Shown: positions 1-8,817 of the stretch, one piece after another
How positions within the stretch are numbered: position 1 is the stretch's first letter
How the letters are laid out: each line of letters starts with the position of its first letter
Source: Oceaniferula marina
GTDB lineage: Bacteria; Verrucomicrobiota; Verrucomicrobiia; Verrucomicrobiales; Akkermansiaceae
NCBI RefSeq assembly: GCF_013391475.1
Contig: NZ_JACBAZ010000005.1
Coordinates: 110,490 to 174,489 of the forward strand
Length of the DNA: 64,000 nt
Direction: 5' to 3'
The notes under the pieces: generated by a model
Seen by the model: only the letters and a program-made list of their open reading frames with translations
Told to the model about the DNA's origin: nothing
Databases searched by the model: none
Program-made: the position numbers and the translations under genes

Positions 1-113
1 TGAAATCGGAGGGAGCGACCCAGAACACGCGCTTGGTGCTTTGTGATTTGACCAGCCAGGTGCTGGTGAAAGGCTTGGGTCTTCTCGGAATTGAAGTGCC
101 GGAACGAATGTAA
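1..113 (+). CDS. argS: Arginyl-tRNA synthetase, C-terminal end only (partial)
   Basis: The window opens inside a reading frame that begins at base 3 and stops with TAA at 111-113. The 36 visible residues end in GLGLLGIEVPERM. This matches the end of the DALR anticodon-binding domain of class I arginyl-tRNA synthetases, which usually finish with a similar LLGI-x-x-PERM tail preceded by an R-L-x-L-C helix, here TRLVLCDLT. The protein would charge tRNA-Arg in the cytoplasm. Only the tail is visible, so the call rests on this short signature. The next gene, bioA, follows on the same strand after a short gap. Confidence 0.6.
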   Translation, partial: KSEGATQNTRLVLCDLTSQVLVKGLGLLGIEVPERM

Positions 114-159
114 GCTTGTTGTCTGGCCTTGCCGGGCAACGCGAGACTGTTTGATTAAG

Positions 160-1449
160 ATGAAGCCATCGACACGAGCCTGGGTCGCAGCGGACAAAGC
201 GCATTGCTGGCATCCGTTCACTCGCCAGGACCAGTGGTGCGATGGCGATCCTCTGGTCCTTGTTGAAGGTGACGGGGTTTGGTTGACCGATTCCGAAGGC
301 CGTCGGTATATCGACGGCAATGCTTCGATTTGGACCAATATCCATGGTCACCGGCATCCGGTCATCAATGAGGCGATTGTCCGCCAGTTGGAGCAAGTTG
401 CGCACACCAGTTATCTGGGGTTTGCCAACCCGCGTGCGAGCGAACTTGCCGGGCGATTGTGTGGATTGTTTCCCTCCGGCGAGCTTTCCCGCGTGTTTTT
501 TTCGGACGACGGGTCCACGGCGGTTGAGTGTGCGATCAAGATGGAGATTCAGTTCCGGATGCAGACCGGAGCGCCTGAGCGCACCGAGTTTCTTGCCTTT
601 GACCAATGTTATCACGGCGACACCATGGGGGCGGCTTCCTTAGGTGGGGTAAGCTCTTTCTTCGAGCGATTCCGTCAATTTGGCTTTCCCGTGCACCATC
701 TACAAGGGATCGAGGGTTTGGAGGCACTGGATGAGGCGCAGATCGCCCGGACTGCGGCCGTCGTGATCGAGCCCCTCGTGCAAGGGGTCAACCAGATCCA
801 TGTTTGGCCGAATGGAATGCTCCGGCAGTTACGGGAATGGTGTGACCGGCACGGGGTGCATTTGATCTTGGACGAAGTGATGACCGGTTTTGGTCGGACC
901 GGGAGTATGTTTGCTTGTCAGCAGGAAGAGGTGATACCGGATTTTCTTTGTTGTGCGAAGGGGATCACCGGAGGATACATGCCGCTGGCCGCTACTTTGA
1001 CCCGCGAGGCTATTTACGAGGCTTTTCTCGGTGGTGCTGAGCGGGCGTTTTATTACGGCCACAGCTACACCGCCAATCCTCTTGGATGTGCCGCGGCCTT
1101 AGCCAGTCTGGATGTGTTTGAGCAGGAGCAGACCTTGGCGCAACTTCCTGAAAAGGTTCGGCTGCTAGGCGACTTGCTTACCGAGATGCAGCAGCGATGC
1201 TCAAATATTCATGCGGTCCGCCAGTGTGGCATGGTTGCCGGCGTGGAGCTGCGTCAGGCATCGGGAGAGCCGTTTCCATACACCCGGCGGGTGGGGGCGA
1301 ACATTTGTGAGGCCGCGCGTGAGCATGGATTGTTGACCCGGCCGGTATTGGATACGGTTGTGTTGATGCCTCCCTTGTGTATTGATTCTGAGGAAATCAA
1401 ACAAATGTGCCTTGCCTTGGAGGCTGGTATTTCGGACACGTTGAGCTGA
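160..1449 (+). CDS. bioA: Adenosylmethionine-8-amino-7-oxononanoate aminotransferase
   Basis: This PLP enzyme of biotin synthesis converts KAPA to DAPA using S-adenosylmethionine as amino donor. The protein is a full-length class III aminotransferase of 429 residues. It shows the N-terminal HPFTRQ motif near residue 18, typical of BioA, the PLP-contacting Asp238 in LILDEVMTGFGRTG, and the Schiff-base Lys267 in CCAKGITGGYMPL. The frame is open back to a TTG at 91, but that start would overlap argS and add a stretch unlike the family, so ATG 160 is preferred. No other bio genes are in view. The following reductase gene starts 19 bases downstream on the same strand and may be cotranscribed. Confidence 0.9.
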   Translation: MKPSTRAWVAADKAHCWHPFTRQDQWCDGDPLVLVEGDGVWLTDSEGRRYIDGNASIWTNIHGHRHPVINEAIVRQLEQVAHTSYLGFANPRASELAGRLCGLFPSGELSRVFFSDDGSTAVECAIKMEIQFRMQTGAPERTEFLAFDQCYHGDTMGAASLGGVSSFFERFRQFGFPVHHLQGIEGLEALDEAQIARTAAVVIEPLVQGVNQIHVWPNGMLRQLREWCDRHGVHLILDEVMTGFGRTGSMFACQQEEVIPDFLCCAKGITGGYMPLAATLTREAIYEAFLGGAERAFYYGHSYTANPLGCAAALASLDVFEQEQTLAQLPEKVRLLGDLLTEMQQRCSNIHAVRQCGMVAGVELRQASGEPFPYTRRVGANICEAAREHGLLTRPVLDTVVLMPPLCIDSEEIKQMCLALEAGISDTLS

Positions 1450-1468
1450 ATCATAGGAAAAACGAGTG

Positions 1469-2452
1469 ATGACGGAGAAGAGCGAGGAGAATTCGGAGCT
1501 GCAGCCATTCAAGCGGATCGCAGTGGTTGGTGCTGGAGCGGTTGGTGGCTACTACGGGGCTCGTCTGGCCCAGGCTGGACAGGATGTGACTTTTTTACTG
1601 CGCAGTGATTACGAGCATGTCCGGCAACATGGGCTGAATGTCCAGAGTGTGGCCGGCGATTTTCATTTGCCGGACGTGCAGTGTGTTCGGGATACCCGTG
1701 AGCTTGGCCCGGTGGATTTGGTTTTGATGGCTTGGAAAACAACCTCCAACCATCTGTATGAAGAGGTCATCAGCCCTCTGCTTCACGATGAGACACTGGT
1801 GCTGACCTTGCAGAATGGTCTCGGAAACTGTGAGTTGCTAGCCGATCTGTTTGGTCCCCAGCGTGTGTTCGGTGGGCTTTGCTTTATTTGCTCCAACCGG
1901 GTGGCTCCCGGCGAAATCCGCCATACGGCGTCGGGGCAGGTGCGAGTGGGTAAGTATCAAGCGGATCAGCCGTCGGATGTGCCGTCGGCTGGGAGTGAGA
2001 AACTTGAGGCCGTGGTGTCCCAGCTTCGGCACGGAGGAATCGATTGCCGGGGTGTGGCGAACCTGGAGCACGCACAGTGGATGAAGCTGGTATGGAACAT
2101 TCCATTCAATGGATTAGCCATCTCCGAGGGCGGCGTGGATACCCAGACCTTGCTCGAAACTTCCGGAATGGAAGGGCGTATTCGCAAGATCATGCATGAG
2201 GTTCAGGCGGTGGCTGCGGCGCTGGGCCATGAAATCGAAGATCACTTTATTGACCAGCAAGTGGAGGTGACCCGCACGATGAAAGCATATCGACCGTCGA
2301 GTATGATTGATTTTGTCGAAGGCCGCCAGGTAGAGGTGGATGCCATCTGGCGTGAACCCTTTCGTCGGGCTCAGGCGCTTGGGGTAGAGGTCCCGGAAAT
2401 CGAGCGTTTACTGGGGCAGATCGAGATTCGTCTTGGGGGCGACTACTCATGA
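1469..2452 (+). CDS. 2-dehydropantoate 2-reductase family protein
   Basis: The protein of 327 residues has an N-terminal Rossmann fold with the dinucleotide motif GAGAVGGYYGARLAQAG at about residues 20-36. This is typical of ApbA/PanE ketopantoate reductases, which reduce 2-dehydropantoate to pantoate with NADPH in the CoA pathway. The central LTLQNGLGN and the C-terminal helical region with MKLVWNIPFNGL and YRPSSMIDF also fit the family. The frame opens with GTG 1466 directly before ATG 1469; the ATG is chosen and has AGGA about ten bases upstream. Many bacteria carry several paralogs of this family, so the exact substrate is not certain. Confidence 0.82.
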   Translation: MTEKSEENSELQPFKRIAVVGAGAVGGYYGARLAQAGQDVTFLLRSDYEHVRQHGLNVQSVAGDFHLPDVQCVRDTRELGPVDLVLMAWKTTSNHLYEEVISPLLHDETLVLTLQNGLGNCELLADLFGPQRVFGGLCFICSNRVAPGEIRHTASGQVRVGKYQADQPSDVPSAGSEKLEAVVSQLRHGGIDCRGVANLEHAQWMKLVWNIPFNGLAISEGGVDTQTLLETSGMEGRIRKIMHEVQAVAAALGHEIEDHFIDQQVEVTRTMKAYRPSSMIDFVEGRQVEVDAIWREPFRRAQALGVEVPEIERLLGQIEIRLGGDYS

Positions 2453-2563
2453 TGCCAAAAATTAAGGTATTTTTTGCGGGACAATGACGCGTGTCTGTGG
2501 TTTTCCAGTGCGCAGCAATCCGCCTCTCACGGCTATTGAATATCTCACACCCTTATTCATTTC

Positions 2564-2878
2564 ATGGACACGATTACAAAACGCGATCTGGTTACACAAA
2601 TTAGCAACAAAACCAACATGGGCCAGGCTCAGGTCCTGGAGGTACTTGAAAGTTTTCTGAGCACAGTGACAACGGAGCTTGCCGATGGCAACACCGTGGT
2701 GATCCGCAATTTTGGCTCGTTCCAAGTGCGCGAAATGAAAGGAAAGATCGGTCGGAACCCGAAAAATCCGGGACTCGACATGAAGATCCCACCACGTGCC
2801 GTGGTTAAATTCAAACCCGGCAAGGAAATGAAGGAAAAGGTCGCACGGATCCTTCCTGTCATTCAACAAGCTTCCTAA
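2564..2878 (+). CDS. HU/IHF family DNA-binding protein
   Basis: This small basic protein of 104 residues fits the bacterial histone-like HU/IHF family, which bends DNA as a dimer. It starts with the usual helix TKRDLVTQI, carries the beta-arm region with RNFGSFQVREMKGKIGRNP at about residues 48-66, and ends with the FKPGKEMKEKV helix. The arm contains the conserved RNP motif, followed by an IPPRAVVKF strand. It is slightly longer than the usual 90-95 residues because of a short C-terminal tail. It is followed 15 bases later by sufE. HU and IHF subunits cannot be told apart from this sequence alone. Confidence 0.92.
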   Translation: MDTITKRDLVTQISNKTNMGQAQVLEVLESFLSTVTTELADGNTVVIRNFGSFQVREMKGKIGRNPKNPGLDMKIPPRAVVKFKPGKEMKEKVARILPVIQQAS

Positions 2879-2893
2879 TTGGGGTCCTGAGTG

Positions 2894-3310
2894 ATGAGCA
2901 TTGAGGCCAAAACGCAGGAGTTGCTGGAAGAGCTTGGCTTTTTCCAGGACTGGACCGAACGCTATGAGTATGTGATCGGTCTGGGAAAACAACTTTCTGC
3001 GATGCCTCAGGACCAGCAGACGTCTGACAAGCTGATCAAGGGATGCCAGTCCCAGGTCTGGCTCGATGCCAGCTATACGGACGGACGAATGCAGTACAGG
3101 GCGGATTCCGACTCCCTGATTACCAAGGGTATGATTGCCCTTTTTATTCGAGTCCTGGACGGTGAGACTCCCGATGCCATTTTACAGGCTGACATGGGCT
3201 TCATCGATCAGACTGGCTTGAAAGAGCATCTGGCGCCGACCCGGGCGAACGCCCTGAATCTGATGGCCACCCAGATGAAACAGCGCGCACTTGAGCACGC
3301 GTCGGACTAG
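2894..3310 (+). CDS. sufE: SufE family cysteine desulfuration protein
   Basis: SufE accepts persulfide sulfur from a cysteine desulfurase (SufS or CsdA) and passes it to Fe-S cluster assembly in the cytoplasm. The 138-residue protein is of normal length. Its sulfur-accepting cysteine is in KGCQSQVWLDA at about residue 52, and the SufE-specific G-M-I-A-L motif (TKGMIALFIRVLDG) follows. The frame begins with GTG 2891, but ATG 2894 is the natural start. No suf or csd partner genes lie in the window, so the gene is detached from its usual partners. Confidence 0.9.
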   Translation: MSIEAKTQELLEELGFFQDWTERYEYVIGLGKQLSAMPQDQQTSDKLIKGCQSQVWLDASYTDGRMQYRADSDSLITKGMIALFIRVLDGETPDAILQADMGFIDQTGLKEHLAPTRANALNLMATQMKQRALEHASD

Positions 3311-3422
3311 CGGATCGGACGAGCGGCTATACTACATGGAACCCATCTCAGATGCGGCATCCGTGTCGGAGGGGAGCCAAGCGGCTCTCAATCGGACCTG
3401 CCAGCCTAGATGCTGCCATATG

Positions 3423-4391
3423 TTATGGCTTCTTTTGGATCGAGGCCCTGTAGACCTCGATTCCCCTGACAAAGCTTTTGGCCAGGGCGTTTTGATAAGC
3501 CTCGGAGTGGATCTTGGCCGCTTCCTCTTCATGCGTGAGAAACCCGGCTTCGATCAGGATGGCGGGATGGCTTACCCCTTTGAGTAAACTGAATTTGGCG
3601 TGTTTGATACCTCGGTCCACGATTTGAAACTGGTTTCCATACATTGGGTCGTTGAGATACAGCAGGCTGCGAGAGTGGACGGCGGTTGCCAGCGTGACGC
3701 TGGATGCGGCGGCGGGGTGGGGTTCTCTGGCGCTGATGATATATGTTTCCAGCCCATGGGTGTTTTTCTGACCCGCGTTGAAATGGATTGAGAGCAGAAT
3801 GGCGTTGGCTTCCGCTTGGGCAATTCTGACGCGCTCGCCCAGGGAGACGAATTGATCTTCCGTTCGGGTCATAACCACGCGGTAGCCTTGATTGACGAGG
3901 AGTTCGCGGGTTTTTTCTGCAAGCGAAAGTGTGAGCGAGGCTTCTTGTTTGGCCGATCCGCGATCTTTTCCTCCATGTCCGGGGTCGAGCACTACGGTAT
4001 TGAAGATCTGGTCGCGGGCGACTTTGGCTGGACGCATGACCGGGTCGATCAGGCTTCGAAGGTCCAAGGCTGAGAGGTGAATGGTATCGGCTGATTCGAT
4101 CACCGGTTCACTGAGATAAAAGGTCGCCCGGTTGATGCGGATTTTTTGTTCTCCGATGGTGATCTCGATCTGGGTTCTACGGTTCTCCAGAGTGAGTGTT
4201 TGGTTCTTTCGCTTGCTTTCCTGAAGTTGGTAGAAGGATTTGATTTGTTCGAGTGGGATGTATGCTTTCCCCCTGAGCTCGACAGATCTCCATTGGAACC
4301 CTATCTTTGCTTGCTGGGCATTTGCCGATGGCGTGAATGCGCAGAAAAGGAGCGTTATGAAGGTGAAGAGGTGGAGGGCGCGGGCAATCAT
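3423..4391 (-). CDS. N-acetylmuramoyl-L-alanine amidase (Amidase_3), exported
   Basis: This predicted periplasmic hydrolase would cleave the bond between N-acetylmuramic acid and L-alanine in peptidoglycan. It begins with a signal peptide (hydrophobic residues 5-20, cut near SANA-QQ). A region at about 30-115 resembles the substrate-binding beta domain found in front of some amidases. The zinc-dependent catalytic domain follows, with VVLDPGHGGKDRGS (His139), a likely Glu150 ligand, SIHFNAG (His203) and the catalytic-type ILIEAGFLTHEEEA near the end. It lies 22 bases upstream of nothing on its own strand and is preceded by uvrC, whose end is 22 bases away, so cotranscription with uvrC is possible. 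Confidence 0.88.
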   Translation of the reverse strand: MIARALHLFTFITLLFCAFTPSANAQQAKIGFQWRSVELRGKAYIPLEQIKSFYQLQESKRKNQTLTLENRRTQIEITIGEQKIRINRATFYLSEPVIESADTIHLSALDLRSLIDPVMRPAKVARDQIFNTVVLDPGHGGKDRGSAKQEASLTLSLAEKTRELLVNQGYRVVMTRTEDQFVSLGERVRIAQAEANAILLSIHFNAGQKNTHGLETYIISAREPHPAAASSVTLATAVHSRSLLYLNDPMYGNQFQIVDRGIKHAKFSLLKGVSHPAILIEAGFLTHEEEAAKIHSEAYQNALAKSFVRGIEVYRASIQKKP

Positions 4392-4413
4392 GGCTGTCTA
4401 GCATTCTGAGGTT

Positions 4414-5964
4414 TCACCCTTGCTCATGCAACCAGGAATGCATTTGACTGGCTGATTTTTTGCCAATGCCGGGGACGGATTCGAGCTCCTTGATGCTGGC
4501 TTTACGGATACGTTTGACCGATCCAAAGCGCCGCAAGAGCGCCTCTTTCCGCTTCGGGGACATACCGGGGCACTGGTCCAGCAGGCTTTCCCTGACGCGG
4601 CGACGCAGCAGCAGTTCGTTGTAGTTGTTTGCGAAGCGGTGGGCTTCATCCCGGATGCGCTGCAGGAGTTTCAGGGCTCCGGTGTCGTGAGGCAGACACA
4701 GCGGCTCAGAGATGCCGGGGCGGTAAATTTCTTCGTGCTGTTTGGCAAGTCCGATCACCGGCAGGTCGTGCAGGCCGAGAGCTCGCAATTCTTTTACCGC
4801 CATACCCAGTTGGCCCTTACCCCCATCGACGATCACGAGGTCGGGCAGGTGAAGGGGAGATTTGCCTTCCCGGGCCAGTCGGCGGAGGGCCTCCAGTGGC
4901 GACTCCTGGGATGTTTCGCTGCTCGGGCTGTTGTTTTCAGAGAGGATACGGGAGTAGCGGCGACGGATCACCTCCGCCATGCTGGCAAAATCATCTTGCC
5001 CCTGTACGGTTTTGATTCGATAGCGGCGATACCCTTGGTTGTTCGGGCTGCCGTCGATGAAGCGGACCATCGAGGCTACGATGTGGTTGCTGGAGACGTT
5101 GGAAATATCAAAACATTCCATGATGTGCAGTTTGTCCGGCAGGCCGAGGGCTTGCTGGAGTTCTGCGAGGTCTTCCTTGGGGTTGATGGTGCTTGGTAAT
5201 TGATGCCCTCGGGTGAAGCTACGGGTGGGGCTCAGTGTCTTTTCCAGATTGCTGATGATATCGCGCAGCTTTGCCGCTTTTTCAAACTGCAGGTTTTCTG
5301 CCGCCTTGGCCATGGCATCGCGCAGCGACTGGAGTCGACTGCCCCGTCCCTTTCCATCGAGCAGGGCTACGGCCTCTTCGACCCGCTTCCGGTACTCGGT
5401 TTCCGAGACCTTACCAATGCAGGGGGCCGCGCATTTCCGAATCACATCCGCGTGGCAATGGCGGTAATCTTTTTCTCCGGGGATGCGGGGGCGGCAGGTG
5501 CGCAGGCCAAACTCACGGTTGATCCATTCCAGTGTGGCTTTTAAGGCGCTTGAATGGACAAAGGGACCAAAGTAGCGGGCTCCATCGTCTTTTTTGAGCC
5601 GCGTGAGAACAAAGCGGGGAAGTGGAACATCCCATTGCAGTTTGACCATGTAAAACCGTTTGTCATCACGTAGGCTGACGTTATAGCGCGGGCGGTACTG
5701 TTTGATGAGTTTGCTTTCCAGGATCAGAGCCTCTTGTTCGTTTCGGACGATTTGTAAATCGAAGTCGGTGATGCTGTCGATGAGGGCCCGGGTTTTCAGA
5801 TCAGCCCGCATTTTTCGGGAGGGCATAAAGTAACTGCTGACTCGTTTTTTGAGGTTTCTGGCCTTACCTACATAAATGATTGAGCCCAGTCGGTCTTTCA
5901 TCAGATACACGCCTGGTTTGTGCGGGGTGTCTCGGAGTTTGGTTTGGATCGCATTGACGCTCAT
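4414..5964 (-). CDS. uvrC: UvrABC system protein C
   Basis: UvrC makes the dual incisions in nucleotide excision repair together with UvrA and UvrB. The order of domains is standard: an N-terminal GIY-YIG nuclease with KPGVYLMKD and IIYVGKARNLKKRVSSYF, a UVR helix pair that binds UvrB (FEKAAKLRDI), the RNase H-like nuclease with ECFDISNVSSNH and LVIVDGGKGQLGMA, and a terminal helix-hairpin-helix (SVPGIGKKSASQM). The start at 5964 gives 516 residues, shorter than the roughly 600 of many UvrCs. The frame is open upstream with ATGs at 5997 and 6078, but those extensions lack family similarity. No ribosome-binding site decides between them. Confidence 0.93.
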   Translation of the reverse strand: MSVNAIQTKLRDTPHKPGVYLMKDRLGSIIYVGKARNLKKRVSSYFMPSRKMRADLKTRALIDSITDFDLQIVRNEQEALILESKLIKQYRPRYNVSLRDDKRFYMVKLQWDVPLPRFVLTRLKKDDGARYFGPFVHSSALKATLEWINREFGLRTCRPRIPGEKDYRHCHADVIRKCAAPCIGKVSETEYRKRVEEAVALLDGKGRGSRLQSLRDAMAKAAENLQFEKAAKLRDIISNLEKTLSPTRSFTRGHQLPSTINPKEDLAELQQALGLPDKLHIMECFDISNVSSNHIVASMVRFIDGSPNNQGYRRYRIKTVQGQDDFASMAEVIRRRYSRILSENNSPSSETSQESPLEALRRLAREGKSPLHLPDLVIVDGGKGQLGMAVKELRALGLHDLPVIGLAKQHEEIYRPGISEPLCLPHDTGALKLLQRIRDEAHRFANNYNELLLRRRVRESLLDQCPGMSPKRKEALLRRFGSVKRIRKASIKELESVPGIGKKSASQMHSWLHEQG

Positions 5965-6168
5965 GTCGGGCTCATGGAGGCTGATGGTCTGAAGCATCAG
6001 CTTGATTGGACCGTAAAGCAAGTGAGATCCATGCCTACACCAGGAGATCTCATCGGGGCAACTTCCTCGGAGCATCAATGAGTCCAGTAAGTGGCAAGGG
6101 AAGGCTAGCTGAGCCTAAGACTTGTGTTTAACTTGGATGAGTCTTTTTGCGATACCCCTAAAAATTGA

Positions 6169-6210
6169 CAGACCCGCCAGCTCGGTCCGAAGACATCACT
6201 GACGGGTCTG
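6169..6210 (-). terminator. Rho-independent terminator-like hairpin
   Basis: The arms CAGACCCG and CGGGTCTG pair perfectly and are extended by CAG/CTG after one mismatch, around an 18-base loop. Read on the minus strand, the stem is followed by TCAATTTTTA. It therefore sits where the transcript of the membrane protease gene just upstream on that strand would end, before uvrC. The rest of 6079-6330 shows no gene that I can support. Confidence 0.6.
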
Positions 6211-6330
6211 TTCCCCCCCAAATACCGCTCATTGCTGAGCGATGAGTTGATTATGCTGCAGCTCGTAAAATTCGCAAGAAAAAAAGGTATGTTTTTCTGC
6301 AGTTTTGATAAACAACCGTTTATAACGACA

Positions 6331-7290
6331 TTAGAGAAATTGCTGCATCAGCTGTATTGTGAATTGCTTAAAGACCATGGCAGCGTCCATGAACTGGTTG
6401 GCCCAGTGGTGCCAGGTCAGGTTTCCTGGAGCAAGGCAGAGTAAGACGGACAAAACAATCACATTGGCCAAGTAGATGATGACGATGGAAAAAAAGGTGC
6501 CATTTTCTTCGAGATCAGGTTGGTCTCGAGGGATCATCCAGATCGTCCAGAGCAGGTGAAAGGCCCAGGTTGCCCCAATCAGGCAAAACAGCGCCTCCTC
6601 ATGGTAGGGGATGCGGTAGAAGCTGCCCAGTAGGGTGGAAACCAATAAAACCACTACCGACCAAAACGGGATGAAATAAGGAGACAGGGCAATGATGACA
6701 TTGCTCTTGTTGGTCATGATATACCCGCCATCCGCAGTAATGTGCATGCTCGAAACCTTGCCCCCGCAAAGATAGACAAAGATGGCGTGGGTCAGTTCAT
6801 GGCCCAGAACGTAGAGATAAAGGAAAAAGCGTTCGATTAGGCCGGTGAAAAACCAACCGGACATCAGAAACATACCGATGGAAAAGTAGAGAAAATGCCG
6901 GGTCCGGATCAAATCCATCCAGAAGGACTGGGTCTGGCCCGCATACGAGTCCGTGACATTGAACAGGGCCATGGTCGTGATGGCGCAGACTGGAAGCAGG
7001 GCCAAGGCAATACACCAGCGCAACAGACGTTGTGGGAAGCCGAGATGGGCGATGCCATCGTCCATGGTATCCGCGATGGCGGCTTGGACCGAGGTGAGGC
7101 CCAACCGGCGGCCCATCCGCCTGTTGGCACGCTGTTTCGCACGATGATTGGCGTCATGGATCGCTTCGCGTAGACTCGGACGTCCCTGCCGACGGCTATT
7201 GCGCGCACGTGTGCGGCTTGGTCTGCGTGGGATGGAGCTTTTGCGCGATCTCATGAGTGATGCCCGGTGGGTCGTGGAGATTCTTAGCAT
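6331..7290 (-). CDS. M50B-like membrane zinc metalloprotease family protein
   Basis: The protein of 319 residues has a very basic N-terminal region (residues 1-65, many Arg) followed by about six or seven membrane segments. The only clear catalytic motif is LGHELTHAIF at residues 162-171, an HExxH zinc motif (His164, His168) placed at the start of a membrane helix, as in the M50B-like peptidases. A later WTIWMIPRDQPD may supply a third ligand. No substrate can be named. The long basic head may be cytoplasmic, or translation may begin at a later ATG such as the one at residue 60. The gene ends before a terminator hairpin. Confidence 0.6.
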   Translation of the reverse strand: MLRISTTHRASLMRSRKSSIPRRPSRTRARNSRRQGRPSLREAIHDANHRAKQRANRRMGRRLGLTSVQAAIADTMDDGIAHLGFPQRLLRWCIALALLPVCAITTMALFNVTDSYAGQTQSFWMDLIRTRHFLYFSIGMFLMSGWFFTGLIERFFLYLYVLGHELTHAIFVYLCGGKVSSMHITADGGYIMTNKSNVIIALSPYFIPFWSVVVLLVSTLLGSFYRIPYHEEALFCLIGATWAFHLLWTIWMIPRDQPDLEENGTFFSIVIIYLANVIVLSVLLCLAPGNLTWHHWANQFMDAAMVFKQFTIQLMQQFL

Positions 7291-7409
7291 TACTTAAATA
7301 TAAAGTTTTTGCAATCTTCAAATTGGAAGGTGCTGGCAGGCAATCAAGAGGGTGGTTCGATTGGGAGGCGATCAGAGGATTATGGTTTTTACTGATCGGC
7401 ATTTGCTAG

Positions 7410-7430
7410 ATCTATCAGATTCTGATAGAT
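7410..7430. promoter_or_regulatory. 21-base perfect palindrome before the DUF2851 gene
   Basis: The arms ATCTATCAGA and TCTGATAGAT are perfect reverse complements around one central T. The palindrome ends only seven bases before the ATG at 7438. It could be an operator for a dimeric repressor, or a hairpin that covers the translation start. There is no T-run after it on the plus strand, so it is not an ordinary terminator. No regulator gene is adjacent. Confidence 0.5.
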
Positions 7431-7437
7431 TGGGTTT

Positions 7438-8817
7438 ATGACGTCTTATCTGGATTTGTTGCGGGCCTGCGGTCGGGAGTCGTGGGTGATGGAGGAGTGG
7501 GGCGCGGGACCGGTGGTTTCGGAGTTGGAGTTGCAGGCATTATGGTTTGCCGGGCAGTTGGGGCGTGAGTTTGTCACCTTGTCCGGAGAGTCGGTTAAGG
7601 TGGTTCAGTTTGGTCATTGGAATCATGCGGCTGGCCCGGATTTTTTGCATGCGGTGGTGGAGATTGGCGGGGAGACTTGTTGTGGAACGATTGAGTTGGA
7701 CCACCGGGCTTCGGACTGGGAAGCGCATGGTCATGCTCAGAATGAGTCCTTTAACCGGGTGGTCTTGCATGTGGTGTTTGAGGAGGGAGGTCCATGTGTG
7801 TTTACCCGGACTAGCGAACATCGTGAGATTCCTCGGGTGGTGGTGGCTGCTCATGTGCTTGAGGATGCTTTGGATCGGCCCAGGCTGAAGGTGGCTCGGG
7901 CTCACCCGGGGCGTTGCTGTTCGTCCATGGGGTCGATGACTGACGGGGATGTCGAGCGGCTGTTACTTGAAGCTGCCAAGCACCGGATGCGCCGGAAGGC
8001 CAGATGGCGGATGAAGACGGTTGAGGCTCAGTCGAAGGATGAATGGCTGTGGCAGGCTCTGGCCACAACCATGGGTTACCGGCCGAATCGATTGGCGATG
8101 ACGCTGCTTGCCCAGCGCTTGCCGATCCGCTTGTTGCTGGATCGTCCTGAGCAGGCGGAGGCGCTTTTGTTTGGGGTGGCGGGTTTTTTATCGGCTGAGA
8201 TTTACGATCAGGCGGAGGGGGACAGCCGGGAGTATTTACGTGGGCTTTGGGAGTCTTGGTGGCGTCTCAGGGCGGATTATGAATTGATTCCCGAGCGGCA
8301 GATTCCGTGGCGTTTGGCAGGGATCCGGCCGGTGAATCATCCGCAGCGGAGGTTGGCCTGTCTGGCGGGGGTGGTTCGGCAGTGGGCGGCATTCAGACGA
8401 GCATGTCAGCATGTGCAGGATGTGGAGTCATTTTTACTCGGGCTCGGGCATCCTTATTGGAACTGGCATTTCACCTTGACGAGTCAAACCAGTGCCAGGC
8501 GGATGGTTTTGGTGGGCAAACAGCGGGTGAGGGAGTTTGTGGTGAATCATCTCTTACCCTTGCGCCTTGCCGCTGACGATCAGACTGCATGGCGGCATTT
8601 TATGAAGATACCGGCACCCGTTCTGAGTGAGAAGGTGGATGTGGCCTCGTGCCGCCTCTGGGGCAATCATCCGCAGAAGACGGCGTATCTGAAAAAAGCC
8701 TGGCAGCATCAGGCGCTATTACAGATTTATCAGGATTTTTGTTTGCAGGATATCAGTGATTGCCAGCAGTGCCCGTTTCCCGAGCAGCTTGGACAATGGC
8801 GCGAAGGCGCGCCTTAG
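7438..8817 (+). CDS. DUF2851 family protein
   Basis: This 459-residue cytoplasmic protein matches the uncharacterised DUF2851 family. Family features seen are the N-terminal helix with LQALWFAGQL, the WNHAAGPDFLHAVV motif at about residues 61-74, the GTIELDHRASDWEAHGH motif and NRVVLHVVFE. It ends with a Cys-rich tail (CLQDISDCQQCPF). The N-terminal pattern of D, E and H residues hints at a metal-dependent fold, but I know of no tested function. Its last four bases overlap the convergent M23 peptidase gene. A 21-base palindrome lies directly upstream of the start. Confidence 0.75.
   Translation: MTSYLDLLRACGRESWVMEEWGAGPVVSELELQALWFAGQLGREFVTLSGESVKVVQFGHWNHAAGPDFLHAVVEIGGETCCGTIELDHRASDWEAHGHAQNESFNRVVLHVVFEEGGPCVFTRTSEHREIPRVVVAAHVLEDALDRPRLKVARAHPGRCCSSMGSMTDGDVERLLLEAAKHRMRRKARWRMKTVEAQSKDEWLWQALATTMGYRPNRLAMTLLAQRLPIRLLLDRPEQAEALLFGVAGFLSAEIYDQAEGDSREYLRGLWESWWRLRADYELIPERQIPWRLAGIRPVNHPQRRLACLAGVVRQWAAFRRACQHVQDVESFLLGLGHPYWNWHFTLTSQTSARRMVLVGKQRVREFVVNHLLPLRLAADDQTAWRHFMKIPAPVLSEKVDVASCRLWGNHPQKTAYLKKAWQHQALLQIYQDFCLQDISDCQQCPFPEQLGQWREGAP

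Noticed and set aside
91..159. Longer BioA starting at TTG 91
   Set aside because: The extra 23 residues overlap the argS end and do not resemble BioA N-termini.
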